Assembly (NCBI GenBank): GCA_949296855.1
Contig: CASFRN010000074.1
Coordinates: forward strand, 1-45,228
Direction: 5' to 3'
Source of the DNA: an uncultured Bacteroides sp.
Lineage (GTDB): Bacteria; Bacteroidota; Bacteroidia; Bacteroidales; Bacteroidaceae
DNA: 45,228 nucleotides
Shown: piece by piece, positions 16,687-25,054 of the stretch
Numbering within the stretch: position 1 is the first letter of the stretch
How the letters are laid out: every line of letters begins with the position of its first letter
The notes under the pieces: generated by a model
Told to the model about the DNA's origin: nothing
Databases searched by the model: none
The model's input: only the letters and a program-made list of their open reading frames with translations
Position numbers and translations under genes: made by a program

Positions 16687-18201
16687 TTACCTCATCTCGA
16701 ATGTATGCATTGAATGGGGATCCAGTGTAGCGTTTAGATAACGTTTCCCGATTTGCAAAGTCAAGGATTGTTCTTTGTCTTGGAAGTTTCCAGCCATAAC
16801 CACCCATTTCCCTTCTGGAGTCCGCACTGCCAAGACCGGTTTCTTATCCTCGCCTTCCGGCTTGTATGCTATCACTTCCGTTCCTGCACCAATATAATGG
16901 GCATAATGCTTTACGGCATAATATTCAGGCGTATAAGTAAATGTCCGTGCCTTCGAGTCTACACGGATCAACGCATTTTGCTTCCAGCCCCAAGGGCTTT
17001 CACCGTTATCGGTCAGGATGAAATTCCAGAATGTATATTCCTTGCATCCATTGCCCAGGTAATGGTTTATCATTTCGAATGTATGTTCTCCTGCTTTCCA
17101 GTCGAAGCTTCCCCAGCCGCATTCGCTTTCCGAACAGATGTAATCCCATTCGGGATGTTGTTGACGGATAGAAGGAAGCACTTCTCTTCCTTCCCATTGG
17201 AAAGCCATGCCGCTGATATAGGCTTGAAGTTCTTTGTCGGCAATGATTTTCTCCACATGGTCTTGACGGTTTGTATTGAATGTGCCCAAGTACAATTTCA
17301 CTTCGGGATGCAGACGTTTGAGAGTCGGTCCGAGGTATTCTTTATTGAAACGGATAGTTCCTTCTGCCGTCCATGCACATCCGGGATAAGGCGTATAGCT
17401 GTATGCCTCGTTTTGGTAAATCACCATGTCGATAGGGATTCCTTGCTCTTTATACGCGTCAATGAACTTGCAGAAACTATTGGCATAGGTTTGCAAATAA
17501 CGCGGGTCTTGTATCATATAGTCTGTTGTTGCCAGCTGGCGGGGGAATTTTCCGTTTCGTTCGCCCGTCAACTTCATTTCATCAGGGTCTGCCTTTCCGC
17601 CTATGTTCCCATAGAGCAGGTAATCCAATTGGGGCGAAAGGTTGTTATATTTGCTGCTCAATACAGGGTAGTCACCATGTATTTTCATCCAACTGGGTGG
17701 AGACCAAGGAGATATCCAGAAGGTCAGTTCCGGATTATACTTCTGAGCCGCACGTATGAAAGGGATAATCGCCTGTTTGTCGCGGTCGATGTTGAAATAA
17801 CGCAACTCGAAATCGCCTTCCACTTCATCGCAACTATACCAAGAGCGGGCATAATCGTTTGCTCCCATAGAAATGCGTCCACGGGTGATGCGCAAGTCAC
17901 CTTCGGGCGAAAATACGTTGTGTAATATTTCATCCTGTTCGTTGCGGGTCAGCACACCAAGTGCATCCCAGTCTAATTCATTAAAGGTGGTTCCCCATGC
18001 CTTGAACGTGACAATCTTTTCATTTCCGTTTACTGTCAGGTCAACCGTACCGGTAGGCTTACTTTGGAGACTGATTTTTGCCTGTTGCCAGACATCCCCT
18101 TCTGTACTGCTTATCCAGTTGTAACTTTGGGCATTTGCCCCTATTGCGGCAAGCATAAGGAAAGCACCGCAAAAAGAAATTGGTTTGAGTTTGGTCTTCA
18201 T
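16687..18201 (-). CDS. exported glycoside hydrolase family 30 enzyme
   Basis: The 504-aa protein begins with a signal peptide (MKTKLKPISFCGAFLMLAAIGANAQ). It has a GH30 (beta/alpha)8 barrel with the C-terminal side beta domain (VLAVRTPEGKWVVMAGNFQD onward). The acid/base Glu sits in MVIYQNEAYS and the nucleophile Glu in YICSESECGWGSFDW; FWISPWSPPSWMK is a further family motif. GH30 covers beta-glucosidases, beta-1,6-glucanases, beta-xylosidases and endo-beta-1,6-galactanases. Given the neighbours, a pectin/arabinogalactan-type substrate is plausible but unproven. It starts 34 bp after the murF stop in the same direction and precedes the BNR_4 gene by 226 bp. Confidence 0.9.
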   Translation of the reverse strand: MKTKLKPISFCGAFLMLAAIGANAQSYNWISSTEGDVWQQAKISLQSKPTGTVDLTVNGNEKIVTFKAWGTTFNELDWDALGVLTRNEQDEILHNVFSPEGDLRITRGRISMGANDYARSWYSCDEVEGDFELRYFNIDRDKQAIIPFIRAAQKYNPELTFWISPWSPPSWMKIHGDYPVLSSKYNNLSPQLDYLLYGNIGGKADPDEMKLTGERNGKFPRQLATTDYMIQDPRYLQTYANSFCKFIDAYKEQGIPIDMVIYQNEAYSYTPYPGCAWTAEGTIRFNKEYLGPTLKRLHPEVKLYLGTFNTNRQDHVEKIIADKELQAYISGMAFQWEGREVLPSIRQQHPEWDYICSESECGWGSFDWKAGEHTFEMINHYLGNGCKEYTFWNFILTDNGESPWGWKQNALIRVDSKARTFTYTPEYYAVKHYAHYIGAGTEVIAYKPEGEDKKPVLAVRTPEGKWVVMAGNFQDKEQSLTLQIGKRYLNATLDPHSMHTFEMR

Positions 18202-18235
18202 GGAATAGGTTCGTTATAAGGTTATTATTTTGTGA

Positions 18236-19519
18236 TTATAAACTTGTTGGAAGCAGGCTCAGCTTCAGGCTGTTCGAGCCTTTTATCAGAATCGTGAAGC
18301 CTTCGGGCTTGTTTTGTTCCAAGGCTTTCTTTACTTCGTCTACGTTATTAAAATGTTCGTATGCCGAAGTGGCTTTGGCAAATTCCGGACCTACTAATAG
18401 CACACGTTCGAAACGATATTCGTCTAAGAGACGGATAATTTTCTGGTGTTCTATCAAACTGGCTTCGCCTAATTCCCGCATGTCGCCTAAAATGACCATT
18501 TTAGGGCTTGCCTTTATCTGACGGAAGTTTTCCAGTGCCGCCGTCATGCTGGTGGGGTTGGCATTGTAGGCATCTACTATCAGTTGGTTATGTCCGGTGT
18601 CTACCAGCTGGGAACGGTTATTTTGAGGCGTATATTCGGATAAAGCTTGGCAAATGTCTTCGGCTGCAACTCCGAAATATGTGCCTACGGCGATGGCCGC
18701 CAGCGCATTGTCGAGGTTATAAGAACCGATGAGGCGGGTCTGTACTTGATGTGTGTGTTCGCCTGAAGTCCATTCGAAGGCGAGGAAAGGAGAGCAAGAC
18801 GTAAGTTTTCCGCTTATGAAAAGTCCGGGTGTCTGTCCGTAGCGTATGCAATTCAATCCGTGGGCGATGCCGTTCAGATACGGGTTCTCGTTTTGGATAA
18901 AGACGGTAGCATTGCCTTTCTCGCGCAGATAATCATACAATTCACCTTTGGTCTTGATGACTCCCTCGAAGGAGCCGAAGCCCAATAAGTGGGCTTTGCC
19001 TACGTTGGTAATCAGTCCGTAATCCGGTTCGGCAATGTGTACCAGTGTGTTGATTTCGCCCGGATGATTGGCTCCCATTTCTACTACTGCCATTTGGTGC
19101 GCTTTCGTTAGGCGTAGCAAGGTCATGGGGACGCCGATGTGGTTGTTCAAGTTGCCTTGGGTGAACAAGATGTTGTATTTTTTGCCTAGCACGGAAGAAA
19201 CCAATTCCTTGGTTGTTGTCTTTCCGTTTGTGCCCGTGATGCCGATGACAGGTGTTTTCAGTTGTTTCCGGTGGTAGTTTGCCAGTTGCTGGAGTGCCTT
19301 CAGGCAATCGTCAACCAAGATGCACCGTTCGCCGGCGTATTCCGCCTCGTCTACTACCGCATACCGGCAGCCTTTTGCCAATGCCTGTGCGGCAAAGGCA
19401 TTGCCGTTGAATGTTTCGCCTTTCAGGGCAATAAACATCGAGCCTTCCGGGCAACGGCGGCTGTCTGTGGTCACCGTCCCGCACTCTAAAAACCGATTGT
19501 ATAGTTCTTCCAATTCCAT
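18236..19519 (-). CDS. murF: UDP-N-acetylmuramoyl-tripeptide--D-alanyl-D-alanine ligase MurF
   Basis: MurF adds D-Ala-D-Ala to the UDP-MurNAc tripeptide in the last cytoplasmic step of peptidoglycan precursor synthesis. The 427-aa protein has the N-terminal UDP-binding domain (TTDSRRCPEGSMFIALKGE), the Mur ligase P-loop GITGTNGKTTTKEL (about residues 95-108), NNHIGVPMTLL, VEMGANHPGEI and the C-terminal ligand domain (VDAYNANPTSM, ILGDMRELGE). Length is normal. It stands alone rather than in a dcw cluster, as is usual for Bacteroides. A -7 box TACATTTG lies upstream at 19543-19550. Confidence 0.97.
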   Translation of the reverse strand: MELEELYNRFLECGTVTTDSRRCPEGSMFIALKGETFNGNAFAAQALAKGCRYAVVDEAEYAGERCILVDDCLKALQQLANYHRKQLKTPVIGITGTNGKTTTKELVSSVLGKKYNILFTQGNLNNHIGVPMTLLRLTKAHQMAVVEMGANHPGEINTLVHIAEPDYGLITNVGKAHLLGFGSFEGVIKTKGELYDYLREKGNATVFIQNENPYLNGIAHGLNCIRYGQTPGLFISGKLTSCSPFLAFEWTSGEHTHQVQTRLIGSYNLDNALAAIAVGTYFGVAAEDICQALSEYTPQNNRSQLVDTGHNQLIVDAYNANPTSMTAALENFRQIKASPKMVILGDMRELGEASLIEHQKIIRLLDEYRFERVLLVGPEFAKATSAYEHFNNVDEVKKALEQNKPEGFTILIKGSNSLKLSLLPTSL

Positions 19520-19542
19520 TGCTTGCTTCTTTTATTTATATA

Positions 19543-19550
19543 GGTACAAA
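19543..19550 (-). promoter_or_regulatory. murF: -7 box upstream of murF
   Basis: TACATTTG on the minus strand fits TAnnTTTG, 24 bp before the murF ATG. No clear TTTG -33 element is seen 20 nt further upstream, so strength is uncertain. Confidence 0.5.
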
Positions 19551-19607
19551 TGTAGCAAGAATAAAGTGAACGCGAAAGTGATGGAGAGAAAAAACATTAT
19601 CCAATCC

Positions 19608-19638
19608 TTGCGTATTTCCATAAAAGCATATATATTTG
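19608..19638 (+). promoter_or_regulatory. promoter of the SPFH-RHH operon
   Basis: TTG (19608-19610), a 20-nt spacer and TATATTTG (19631-19638) match the Bacteroidetes pattern. The start site near 19645 leaves a short leader before the ATG at 19668 or 19674. It is divergent from murF. Confidence 0.75.
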
Positions 19639-19667
19639 TGATATCAAAATAATATCATATTAAATGC

Positions 19668-20621
19668 ATGCTTATGGAAACGAAAGAAACACTTTTTAAG
19701 GGATTTAAGATGAACGGATTCGCTATGCTGTTCATTCATTTGGTAATTGTCAGTGGTGCCATTGCGGCCTGTTTCATACAGGGAAGCGAAGCGATGTGTG
19801 GAGTAGGAACGTTGCTTGCTGTCGTATGGTGCATCTTGTTTGCAGGTTATATGCAGCTGGAACCCAACGAAGCACGCGCCATGGTGTTTTTCGGGAAATA
19901 CAAAGGTACATTCAAGGAGACCGGATACTTTTGGGTCAATCCTTTCCTCAACAAGAAAAAACTCTCGCTCCGCGCGCGTAACCTCGATGTGGAGCCCATT
20001 AAGGTAAACGACAAGATAGGCAACCCCATCCTCATCGGGCTGGTATTGGTGTGGAAACTGAAAGATACCTACAAAGCCATGTTCGAAATCGATTCGCAAA
20101 CGATGGCATCGAGCGGGAAAGAAGCGGCTGCCAGTGCAGGCAATGCCATAGCCGGCCGCATGAACGCGTTCGAGAATTTCGTGAAAATACAAAGCGACGC
20201 CGCTTTGCGCCAAGTGGCAGGGCAATATGCCTACGATGATAACGAAGGCGAGACAAACGGGCTGACCCTGCGCTCGGGGGGCGAGGAAATCAACGAACAA
20301 TTGGAACAGAAGCTCAACGAGCGCCTTGCCATGGCAGGGATGGAAGTGGTGGAAGCACGCATCAACTACCTGGCATACGCTCCCGAAATCGCCGCCGTCA
20401 TGCTCCGCCGCCAGCAGGCTTCTGCCATCATCAGCGCACGCGAGAAAATCGTGGAAGGAGCCGTATCCATGGTGCGCATGGCACTCGACAAGTTAGAGAA
20501 AGACCAGATTGTGGAACTGGACGACGACAAGAAAGCCGCCATGGTGAGCAACCTCTTGGTCGTATTGTGTGCCGACGAATCCGCCCAACCGGTACTGAAT
20601 ACCGGCGCGCTGAACCATTAA
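19668..20621 (+). CDS. SPFH (band 7/stomatin-like) membrane protein
   Basis: The 317-aa protein starts with two hydrophobic segments (MLFIHLVIVSGAIAACF and LLAVVWCILFAGYM, about residues 18-60). These are followed by an SPFH domain (QLEPNEARAMVFFGKYKGTFKETGYFWVNPF to about residue 200) and a helical C-terminal region (MLRRQQASAIISAREKIVEGA). SPFH proteins build membrane scaffolds or microdomains, and this one likely faces the cytoplasm. ATG 19674 (METKE) is an alternative start. It is co-transcribed with a ribbon-helix-helix gene 18 bp downstream, an arrangement frequent in Bacteroides whose purpose is unclear. Confidence 0.92.
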   Translation: MLMETKETLFKGFKMNGFAMLFIHLVIVSGAIAACFIQGSEAMCGVGTLLAVVWCILFAGYMQLEPNEARAMVFFGKYKGTFKETGYFWVNPFLNKKKLSLRARNLDVEPIKVNDKIGNPILIGLVLVWKLKDTYKAMFEIDSQTMASSGKEAAASAGNAIAGRMNAFENFVKIQSDAALRQVAGQYAYDDNEGETNGLTLRSGGEEINEQLEQKLNERLAMAGMEVVEARINYLAYAPEIAAVMLRRQQASAIISAREKIVEGAVSMVRMALDKLEKDQIVELDDDKKAAMVSNLLVVLCADESAQPVLNTGALNH

Positions 20622-20639
20622 TCCGCTGATACGAATCCT

Positions 20640-20843
20640 ATGGCCAAGAAAGAAAGTACGACAAAAAGCTTTGTCCTGCGAGTGGATGCGGAAACGATGG
20701 ATGCCATAGAGAAATGGGCTGCCGATGAGTTCCGCAGCACCAACGGACAACTGCAATGGATCATTAACGAAGCCTTACGCAAAAGCGGGAGATTGAAGAA
20801 GAAGAAATTTCTTCCGCAGACGGAAGAAAAGCAAGAAGAATGA
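20640..20843 (+). CDS. Arc-like ribbon-helix-helix protein
   Basis: This small basic protein of 67 aa has the ribbon-helix-helix pattern: a beta strand KSFVLRVDAETM, helix MDAIEKWAADEF, and RSTNGQLQWIINEALRKSG (the Arc-family turn and helix 2), then a Lys-rich tail. It would bind DNA as a dimer. It follows the SPFH gene by 18 bp and ends before a hairpin terminator. No toxin gene is adjacent, so an antitoxin role is not supported here; autoregulation of the pair is plausible. Confidence 0.85.
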   Translation: MAKKESTTKSFVLRVDAETMDAIEKWAADEFRSTNGQLQWIINEALRKSGRLKKKKFLPQTEEKQEE

Positions 20844-20855
20844 CGGGTAAATGTT

Positions 20856-20883
20856 GCAGAGACGATGTGCACGTCGTCTCTGC
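20856..20883. terminator. hairpin after the SPFH-RHH operon
   Basis: GCAGAGACGA (20856-20865) and TCGTCTCTGC (20874-20883) form a perfect 10-bp stem with an 8-nt loop. There is no real T-run, so it may be a factor-dependent terminator or an interspersed palindrome. The adjoining 20885-20935 is GC-rich intergenic sequence with GGGCGAACCGCCCC. Confidence 0.55.
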
Positions 20884-20949
20884 TTTCCGTGGGCGCATCC
20901 GGACGGGCGAACCGCCCCTGCAAGTTTAACTGCTACACTTTACTGAACT

Positions 20950-21096
20950 ATGGACTGCAAGGAGAAAAACATTTGGGGAATCGTGATCCAGACGCTGGTC
21001 GCCATCCTTACCGCTATCGGTACGGAGTGCTCTCGTGCCGTTAAACAATTGAATTTCATTCAAAGCGGATGGAGCGTGCCGGATGGATGCGGCTGA
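20950..21096 (+). CDS. smalltalk-like short membrane peptide, probably degenerate
   Basis: An ATG at 20950 opens a 48-codon frame: MDCKEKNIWGIVIQTLVAIL followed by TAIGTE, then CSRAVKQLNF and a tail. The first 26 residues match the pattern of the Bacteroidetes smalltalk peptides (charged N-terminus, IW-IV-Q, then L-AILTAI as one hydrophobic helix). The usual ending, a short segment with a Cys near the end, is replaced by an unrelated tail, which suggests a frameshift shortly after the helix. It converges with the permease gene and overlaps its 3' end by 41 bp. Confidence 0.5.
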   Translation: MDCKEKNIWGIVIQTLVAILTAIGTECSRAVKQLNFIQSGWSVPDGCG

Positions 21097-22300
21097 CAAG
21101 ATAAGACGGGCCGACCAGCATCAGGATGGAAACGAGCAGCGTGCCGACATTGAGCAGCAGCCACACCCAAACATCCAGTTCGACGGGCACGGCGTCGATG
21201 TAATAAACGGCAGGGTCGAGCTTGACAACACGGAAGAAATACTGCACGGCGCAACACGCAAGTGCCGCTGCATTGCCCCATAGCATCCCTTTCCGGATAA
21301 GGAAGAAAGCAAACGAAAGGAAAACCTTGCGCACAGACGTGTTGTCGGCTCCTAGCGCTTTCAGCACCCCAATCATGTTGGTGCGCTCTAATATGATAAT
21401 AAGGAGTCCGGAAATCATCGTGAACCCCGCCACCCCTGTCATCAGAATCAGGATGACCCATACGTTGACATCCAGCAAGTCGAGCCAGGCGAATATCTGC
21501 GGATACACTTGTTCGATGGTTTGTGCGTAATACTTGCCGCCATAGCGGTCTGACTTCCCGTCTAGGCAGGAAAGCACCTGCTCGCCAGCCGCGTCCAGCG
21601 ACGCATCGTCCGCCACCCGTATTTCCAGTCCGCCCACTTGCTCTGGCTTCCAGTTATTAAGGCGCACTACCGTGCGGAGGTCGGTCAGCAGGAACAAATC
21701 GTCGTACGAAGAAAAGTTTGTCTGGTAAATGCCCGCTACCGTCAAGCGGCGGGCGCGGATATTGCCTTCTAGGTAATAGGTGTCCAGCTTGTCGCCCACC
21801 CCTATGTGCAGACGGCCGGCTATCGTTTTCGAAACCAAGACTTGCCCTGAAGAAACCGAATCGGTGAAATGCGGTATCCTGCCTTCCACCAAGTGGCGGT
21901 GCAGGAAAGCGGTGTCGTATTCTTGGGCGATGCCTTTCAGTACGATGCCTTGAAAATTGTCGGATGTCATAATCATACCCGGCTTGGTGGCATAGCGTTG
22001 CACGTGTCTTACGTTCGGAACAGCTCGCAACACCGCCACTAGGCTGTCGTCGCCCACGACAGGAGAGGCTTGATACGACTGGGCCTCATCCAGGCTGGTC
22101 ACGATGATGTCTGCTCCCAACCCGATGACCTTATCGCGCACTTCTTGCTTGAATCCGATGACTACTGCCACCGAAATAATCATCACGGCAAGCCCGACGG
22201 CGATGCCCGCCATGGCGATGCGCACGGCAGGTGCCGACACGTTCTTGCCTCCTTCCTTTGCTTGGTAAATGCGGTGGGCTATAAAAAGTTTCCAGTTCAT
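21056..22300 (-). CDS. FtsX/LolC-LolE-type ABC transporter permease
   Basis: The protein from ATG 22300 is about 414 aa: MNWKLFIAHRIYQAKEGGK, TM1 (GIAVGLAVMIISVAVVIGF), a large MacB-like periplasmic domain (about residues 45-270) and three C-terminal transmembrane helices of the FtsX fold (VWVILILMTGVAGFTMISGLLI, LWGNAAALACCAVQYFF, LLNVGTLLVSILMLVGPSYL), ending SRIHPARSIRFE. This layout fits the lipoprotein-releasing LolC/LolE family. The frame extends 64 codons upstream, but that part is Arg-rich and overlaps the aminotransferase, so it is not coding. No ATPase partner is adjacent. It begins 2 bp after the aminotransferase stop, so the two are one operon. Confidence 0.92.
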   Translation of the reverse strand: MNWKLFIAHRIYQAKEGGKNVSAPAVRIAMAGIAVGLAVMIISVAVVIGFKQEVRDKVIGLGADIIVTSLDEAQSYQASPVVGDDSLVAVLRAVPNVRHVQRYATKPGMIMTSDNFQGIVLKGIAQEYDTAFLHRHLVEGRIPHFTDSVSSGQVLVSKTIAGRLHIGVGDKLDTYYLEGNIRARRLTVAGIYQTNFSSYDDLFLLTDLRTVVRLNNWKPEQVGGLEIRVADDASLDAAGEQVLSCLDGKSDRYGGKYYAQTIEQVYPQIFAWLDLLDVNVWVILILMTGVAGFTMISGLLIIILERTNMIGVLKALGADNTSVRKVFLSFAFFLIRKGMLWGNAAALACCAVQYFFRVVKLDPAVYYIDAVPVELDVWVWLLLNVGTLLVSILMLVGPSYLVSRIHPARSIRFE

Positions 22301-22302
22301 GG

Positions 22303-23505
22303 TCAGTCGTCTACACGTCCGGGATATGCTTCGAGCGCCTTGCGGAGCACGAACAGCGCGCGCACCAGGTCTTCTTTCTTCAAGACGTACGCCAGGCGCA
22401 CTTCGTTTCTTCCCGCGCCGGGCGTGGTATAGAATCCTGCCGCCGGAGCGAGCATCACGGTCTCGCCTTCGTAATTGAAGTCGCTCAAGCACCAGGCGCA
22501 GAACTTCTCGCTATCGTCTACCGGCAATTTGGCTACGGTGTAAAAAGCGCCCATCGGAATAGGTGAATAGACTCCCGGTATGCGGTTCAGCCCGTCGATG
22601 AGGCACTTGCGGCGTTCTACGTATTCGTCGTACGTCTCGCGGGTGTATTCTTCCGGCGCGTCCAATGAGGCCTCCGCCGCTATCTGCCCTATCAGGGGAG
22701 GGCTGAGTCGCGCTTGGCAGAATTTCATCACCGCCTTGCGCACTTCCTCGTTCTTGGTTATCAGCGCGCCGATGCGGATGCCGCACTCTGAGTAACGTTT
22801 CGACACGGAGTCTATCAGCACCACATTCTGCTCGATGCCTTCCAAGTGGCAGGCGGAGATATAGGGGGAACCGGTATAGATGAATTCACGGTACACTTCG
22901 TCGGAGAAAAGGAACAAATCGTATTTCTTCACCAAGTCGCGTATCTGGTTCATCTCGCGGCGCGTATAAAGATACCCAGTGGGGTTGTTCGGATTACAGA
23001 TCAGGATGCCTTTCGTCCGCTCGTTTATCAGTTCTTCGAACTTCTCCACTTTCGGCAACGAAAAGCCTTCGTCTATCGTAGTGGTGACCGTGCGTATAAC
23101 CGCGCCCGCCGATATGGCGAACGCCATGTAATTGGCATACGCCGGTTCGGGCACGATGATTTCATCGCCCGGATTCAAGCAACTCATAAAAGCGAACAAT
23201 ACCGCTTCCGACCCTCCTGTGGTGACGATGATGTCATCCGCGTTCAGGTTAATGTCATACTTCTTATAATATCCTACCAGCTTCTCGCGGTAGCTGCGGT
23301 AGCCTTGGCTGGGGCTGTATTCGAGCACCGTACGGTCGATATTGCGAATCGCATCAAGGGCCGCTCGCGGAGTAGGAAGGTCAGGCTGGCCGATGTTCAG
23401 GTGATATACACGGATTCCTCTCGCTTTGGCGGCTTCTGCCAACGGCGCCAGTTTCCTGATAGGCGACTCGGGCATTTCAGTTCCTCTGATGGATATATGT
23501 GGCAT
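22303..23505 (-). CDS. PLP-dependent class I/II aminotransferase
   Basis: This fold type I aminotransferase has 400 aa. Visible motifs are HLNIGQPDLPTP, EYSPSQGYRSYREKL, VTTGGSEAVLFAF, CNPNNPTGYLYT, FSDEVYREF and the PLP lysine in SVSKRYSECGIRIG, with AAGFYTTPGAGRNEVRLAYV near the C-terminus. The family covers aspartate, aromatic and other amino acid aminotransferases; substrate cannot be read off. It is the first gene of a two-gene operon with the LolC/E-type permease and has a textbook promoter at 23533-23564. Confidence 0.93.
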   Translation of the reverse strand: MPHISIRGTEMPESPIRKLAPLAEAAKARGIRVYHLNIGQPDLPTPRAALDAIRNIDRTVLEYSPSQGYRSYREKLVGYYKKYDINLNADDIIVTTGGSEAVLFAFMSCLNPGDEIIVPEPAYANYMAFAISAGAVIRTVTTTIDEGFSLPKVEKFEELINERTKGILICNPNNPTGYLYTRREMNQIRDLVKKYDLFLFSDEVYREFIYTGSPYISACHLEGIEQNVVLIDSVSKRYSECGIRIGALITKNEEVRKAVMKFCQARLSPPLIGQIAAEASLDAPEEYTRETYDEYVERRKCLIDGLNRIPGVYSPIPMGAFYTVAKLPVDDSEKFCAWCLSDFNYEGETVMLAPAAGFYTTPGAGRNEVRLAYVLKKEDLVRALFVLRKALEAYPGRVDD

Positions 23506-23532
23506 ACAAACAAAAATTTAAAAATATGTCCG

Positions 23533-23564
23533 CAAAGATAACCCGAAAGAACAAAATCCGCAAA
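23533..23564 (-). promoter_or_regulatory. promoter of the aminotransferase-permease operon
   Basis: On the minus strand TTTG (23564-23561), 20 nt, then TATCTTTG (23540-23533) is a complete match to the Bacteroidetes vegetative promoter. The start site is near 23527, about 20 nt before the ATG at 23505. Confidence 0.85.
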
Positions 23565-23717
23565 CATTTCCTGCGAAAATAAATGCCGTACTAACATTAA
23601 ATAGCGGCTAAACTCTATCAAAAAACATAAAAACAGCGAGGAGTTTTAACAGGTTATCCGGAAAAAGTCCTATATTCGTCCGCGTTAATAACCGCTATCC
23701 TTTTAACTTAACTGATT

Positions 23718-24953
23718 ATGGATTTATACTTACTCATATTCACCGCCGGGACATACAATGCCGAGCAAATATACGAAAGTCATAAGGAACTGTTTATTGC
23801 GTTGGAAAAGCATTTCACGCTTCACCTTGTCGACTATCAGAAAGCGGACAAGGTTCCTGCCAATGCCTATAAGATGGCCTTCATCGGAAGCGGAGGGGTA
23901 GAGGACAAAGTGATTCAGAACTTCAGCATTTTCCCGTATCCTGTCACATTGCTGGCCGACGGGCTGAACAATTCGTTGGCGGCATCGCTGGAAATATCCG
24001 CTTGTTTCGGATACAAGGACATGAAAGTGCGCATCATTCACGGCCCTGTCTCCGATATGGTGGGGCAGGTGTTAGCCCATCATCAGGCGTTCGCCGCCAA
24101 GCGTGCTTTGAAGGGCAGACGCGTCGGCGTAGTGGGAATCCCGGCACCGTGGTTGGTGGCAAGCCATGTCGATTACCTGTTGGCGAGCCAACGCTGGGGG
24201 GTGACCTACGTAGACATCCCCGTCGAAGAGGTGTACCGGCGTTTCTACTCAATCACCGACGACGAAATAGGCGTGGAGGCCTCTATTTTCGCCAACCGGG
24301 CGAAAGCCTGCCAAGACACGACTCCGGAAGCCCTGCTATGCTCTATGCGGCTTTACAAAGCGGTAAAGGACTTGTGCGTCTCGCAAAAGTTAGATGCCGT
24401 GACACTATCTTCTTATTCGTTCGTGGACAAGCTGAACACCACAGGTTGCCTGGCATCTGCCCTGTTGAATGACGAAGGAATACCGGCAGGTACGGAAGGC
24501 GACCTGCAGGCCATCATGACCATGCTGATGGTGCATGCGGTCATAGGGAAAACGTCGTTTATGGGAAACCCGTCGTTCATCGACCCCAGACGCAACGAAC
24601 TGATTTTCGCGCATTGTTCTGTCCCTACTACCATGGTAGACGAGTTCATCATCCGCGACCACTTCGAAACGCACAAAGGCATTGCCTTACAAGGGCTGAT
24701 GCACGAAGGTGATATCACCTTATTTAAATGCGGCGGAGAATGTTTAGACGAATATTACCTGTCGGAAGGGTACTTGGCTGAAAACACCAACCTCCTCACC
24801 GCATGCCGCACCCAGTTCCGGCTGAAAATGAATAAGCCCGTCAGCTATTTCCTAAACAATCCGTTAGGGAATCACCATATCCTGATACCGGGCAAGCATA
24901 CCGAAGCCCTGCAGGAATTCATGCAGCAGAACCGGTGCAAACGGCGGGGGTAA
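23718..24953 (+). CDS. L-fucose/L-arabinose isomerase-fold protein of unknown substrate
   Basis: The 411-aa protein resembles the fucose isomerase-like superfamily: two alpha/beta Rossmann-like regions (LKGRRVGVVGIPAPWLV, about residues 130-146) and a C-terminal domain with CLASALLNDEGIPAGTEGDLQA, MGNPSFIDPRRNELIFAHCSVP and FKCGGECLDEYYLSEG. The Glu in the AGTEGD segment, the Asp of IDPR and the His of AHCS are placed like metal ligands in that superfamily. Substrate and role are not recognised. A weak -7 box, TATATTCG at 23674-23681, lies upstream. It is monocistronic by spacing. Confidence 0.75.
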   Translation: MDLYLLIFTAGTYNAEQIYESHKELFIALEKHFTLHLVDYQKADKVPANAYKMAFIGSGGVEDKVIQNFSIFPYPVTLLADGLNNSLAASLEISACFGYKDMKVRIIHGPVSDMVGQVLAHHQAFAAKRALKGRRVGVVGIPAPWLVASHVDYLLASQRWGVTYVDIPVEEVYRRFYSITDDEIGVEASIFANRAKACQDTTPEALLCSMRLYKAVKDLCVSQKLDAVTLSSYSFVDKLNTTGCLASALLNDEGIPAGTEGDLQAIMTMLMVHAVIGKTSFMGNPSFIDPRRNELIFAHCSVPTTMVDEFIIRDHFETHKGIALQGLMHEGDITLFKCGGECLDEYYLSEGYLAENTNLLTACRTQFRLKMNKPVSYFLNNPLGNHHILIPGKHTEALQEFMQQNRCKRRG

Positions 24954-25000
24954 GCCGAAAATAAATGCTTCTGCCTTATCCGTCATTCCAGATTTTAATG

Positions 25001-25008
25001 TACTTTTG
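25001..25008 (+). promoter_or_regulatory. -7 box before DUF4494-yggS
   Basis: TACTTTTG matches TAnnTTTG, 47 bp before the DUF4494 ATG. A -33 box is not evident. Confidence 0.55.
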
Positions 25009-25054
25009 CCGGGGAATAACGCAAATTTATCATTAACGTAAAAATACAGACATT

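Noticed and set aside
19644-20300. Minus-strand open frame of 218 codons
   Set aside because: It is antisense to the SPFH gene and shows no family motifs.
20640-20843. Toxin-antitoxin pair
   Set aside because: The ribbon-helix-helix gene has no adjacent toxin; its partner is an SPFH membrane protein.
20885-20935. GC-rich GGGCGAACCGCCCCTGC segment as a protospacer
   Set aside because: It is similar in style to spacers 153-190 and 349-386 but lacks a contiguous match long enough to be a target.
22301-22492. N-terminal extension of the permease frame
   Set aside because: It is Arg-rich, overlaps the aminotransferase gene and lacks similarity to permease N-termini; ATG 22300 is the natural start.
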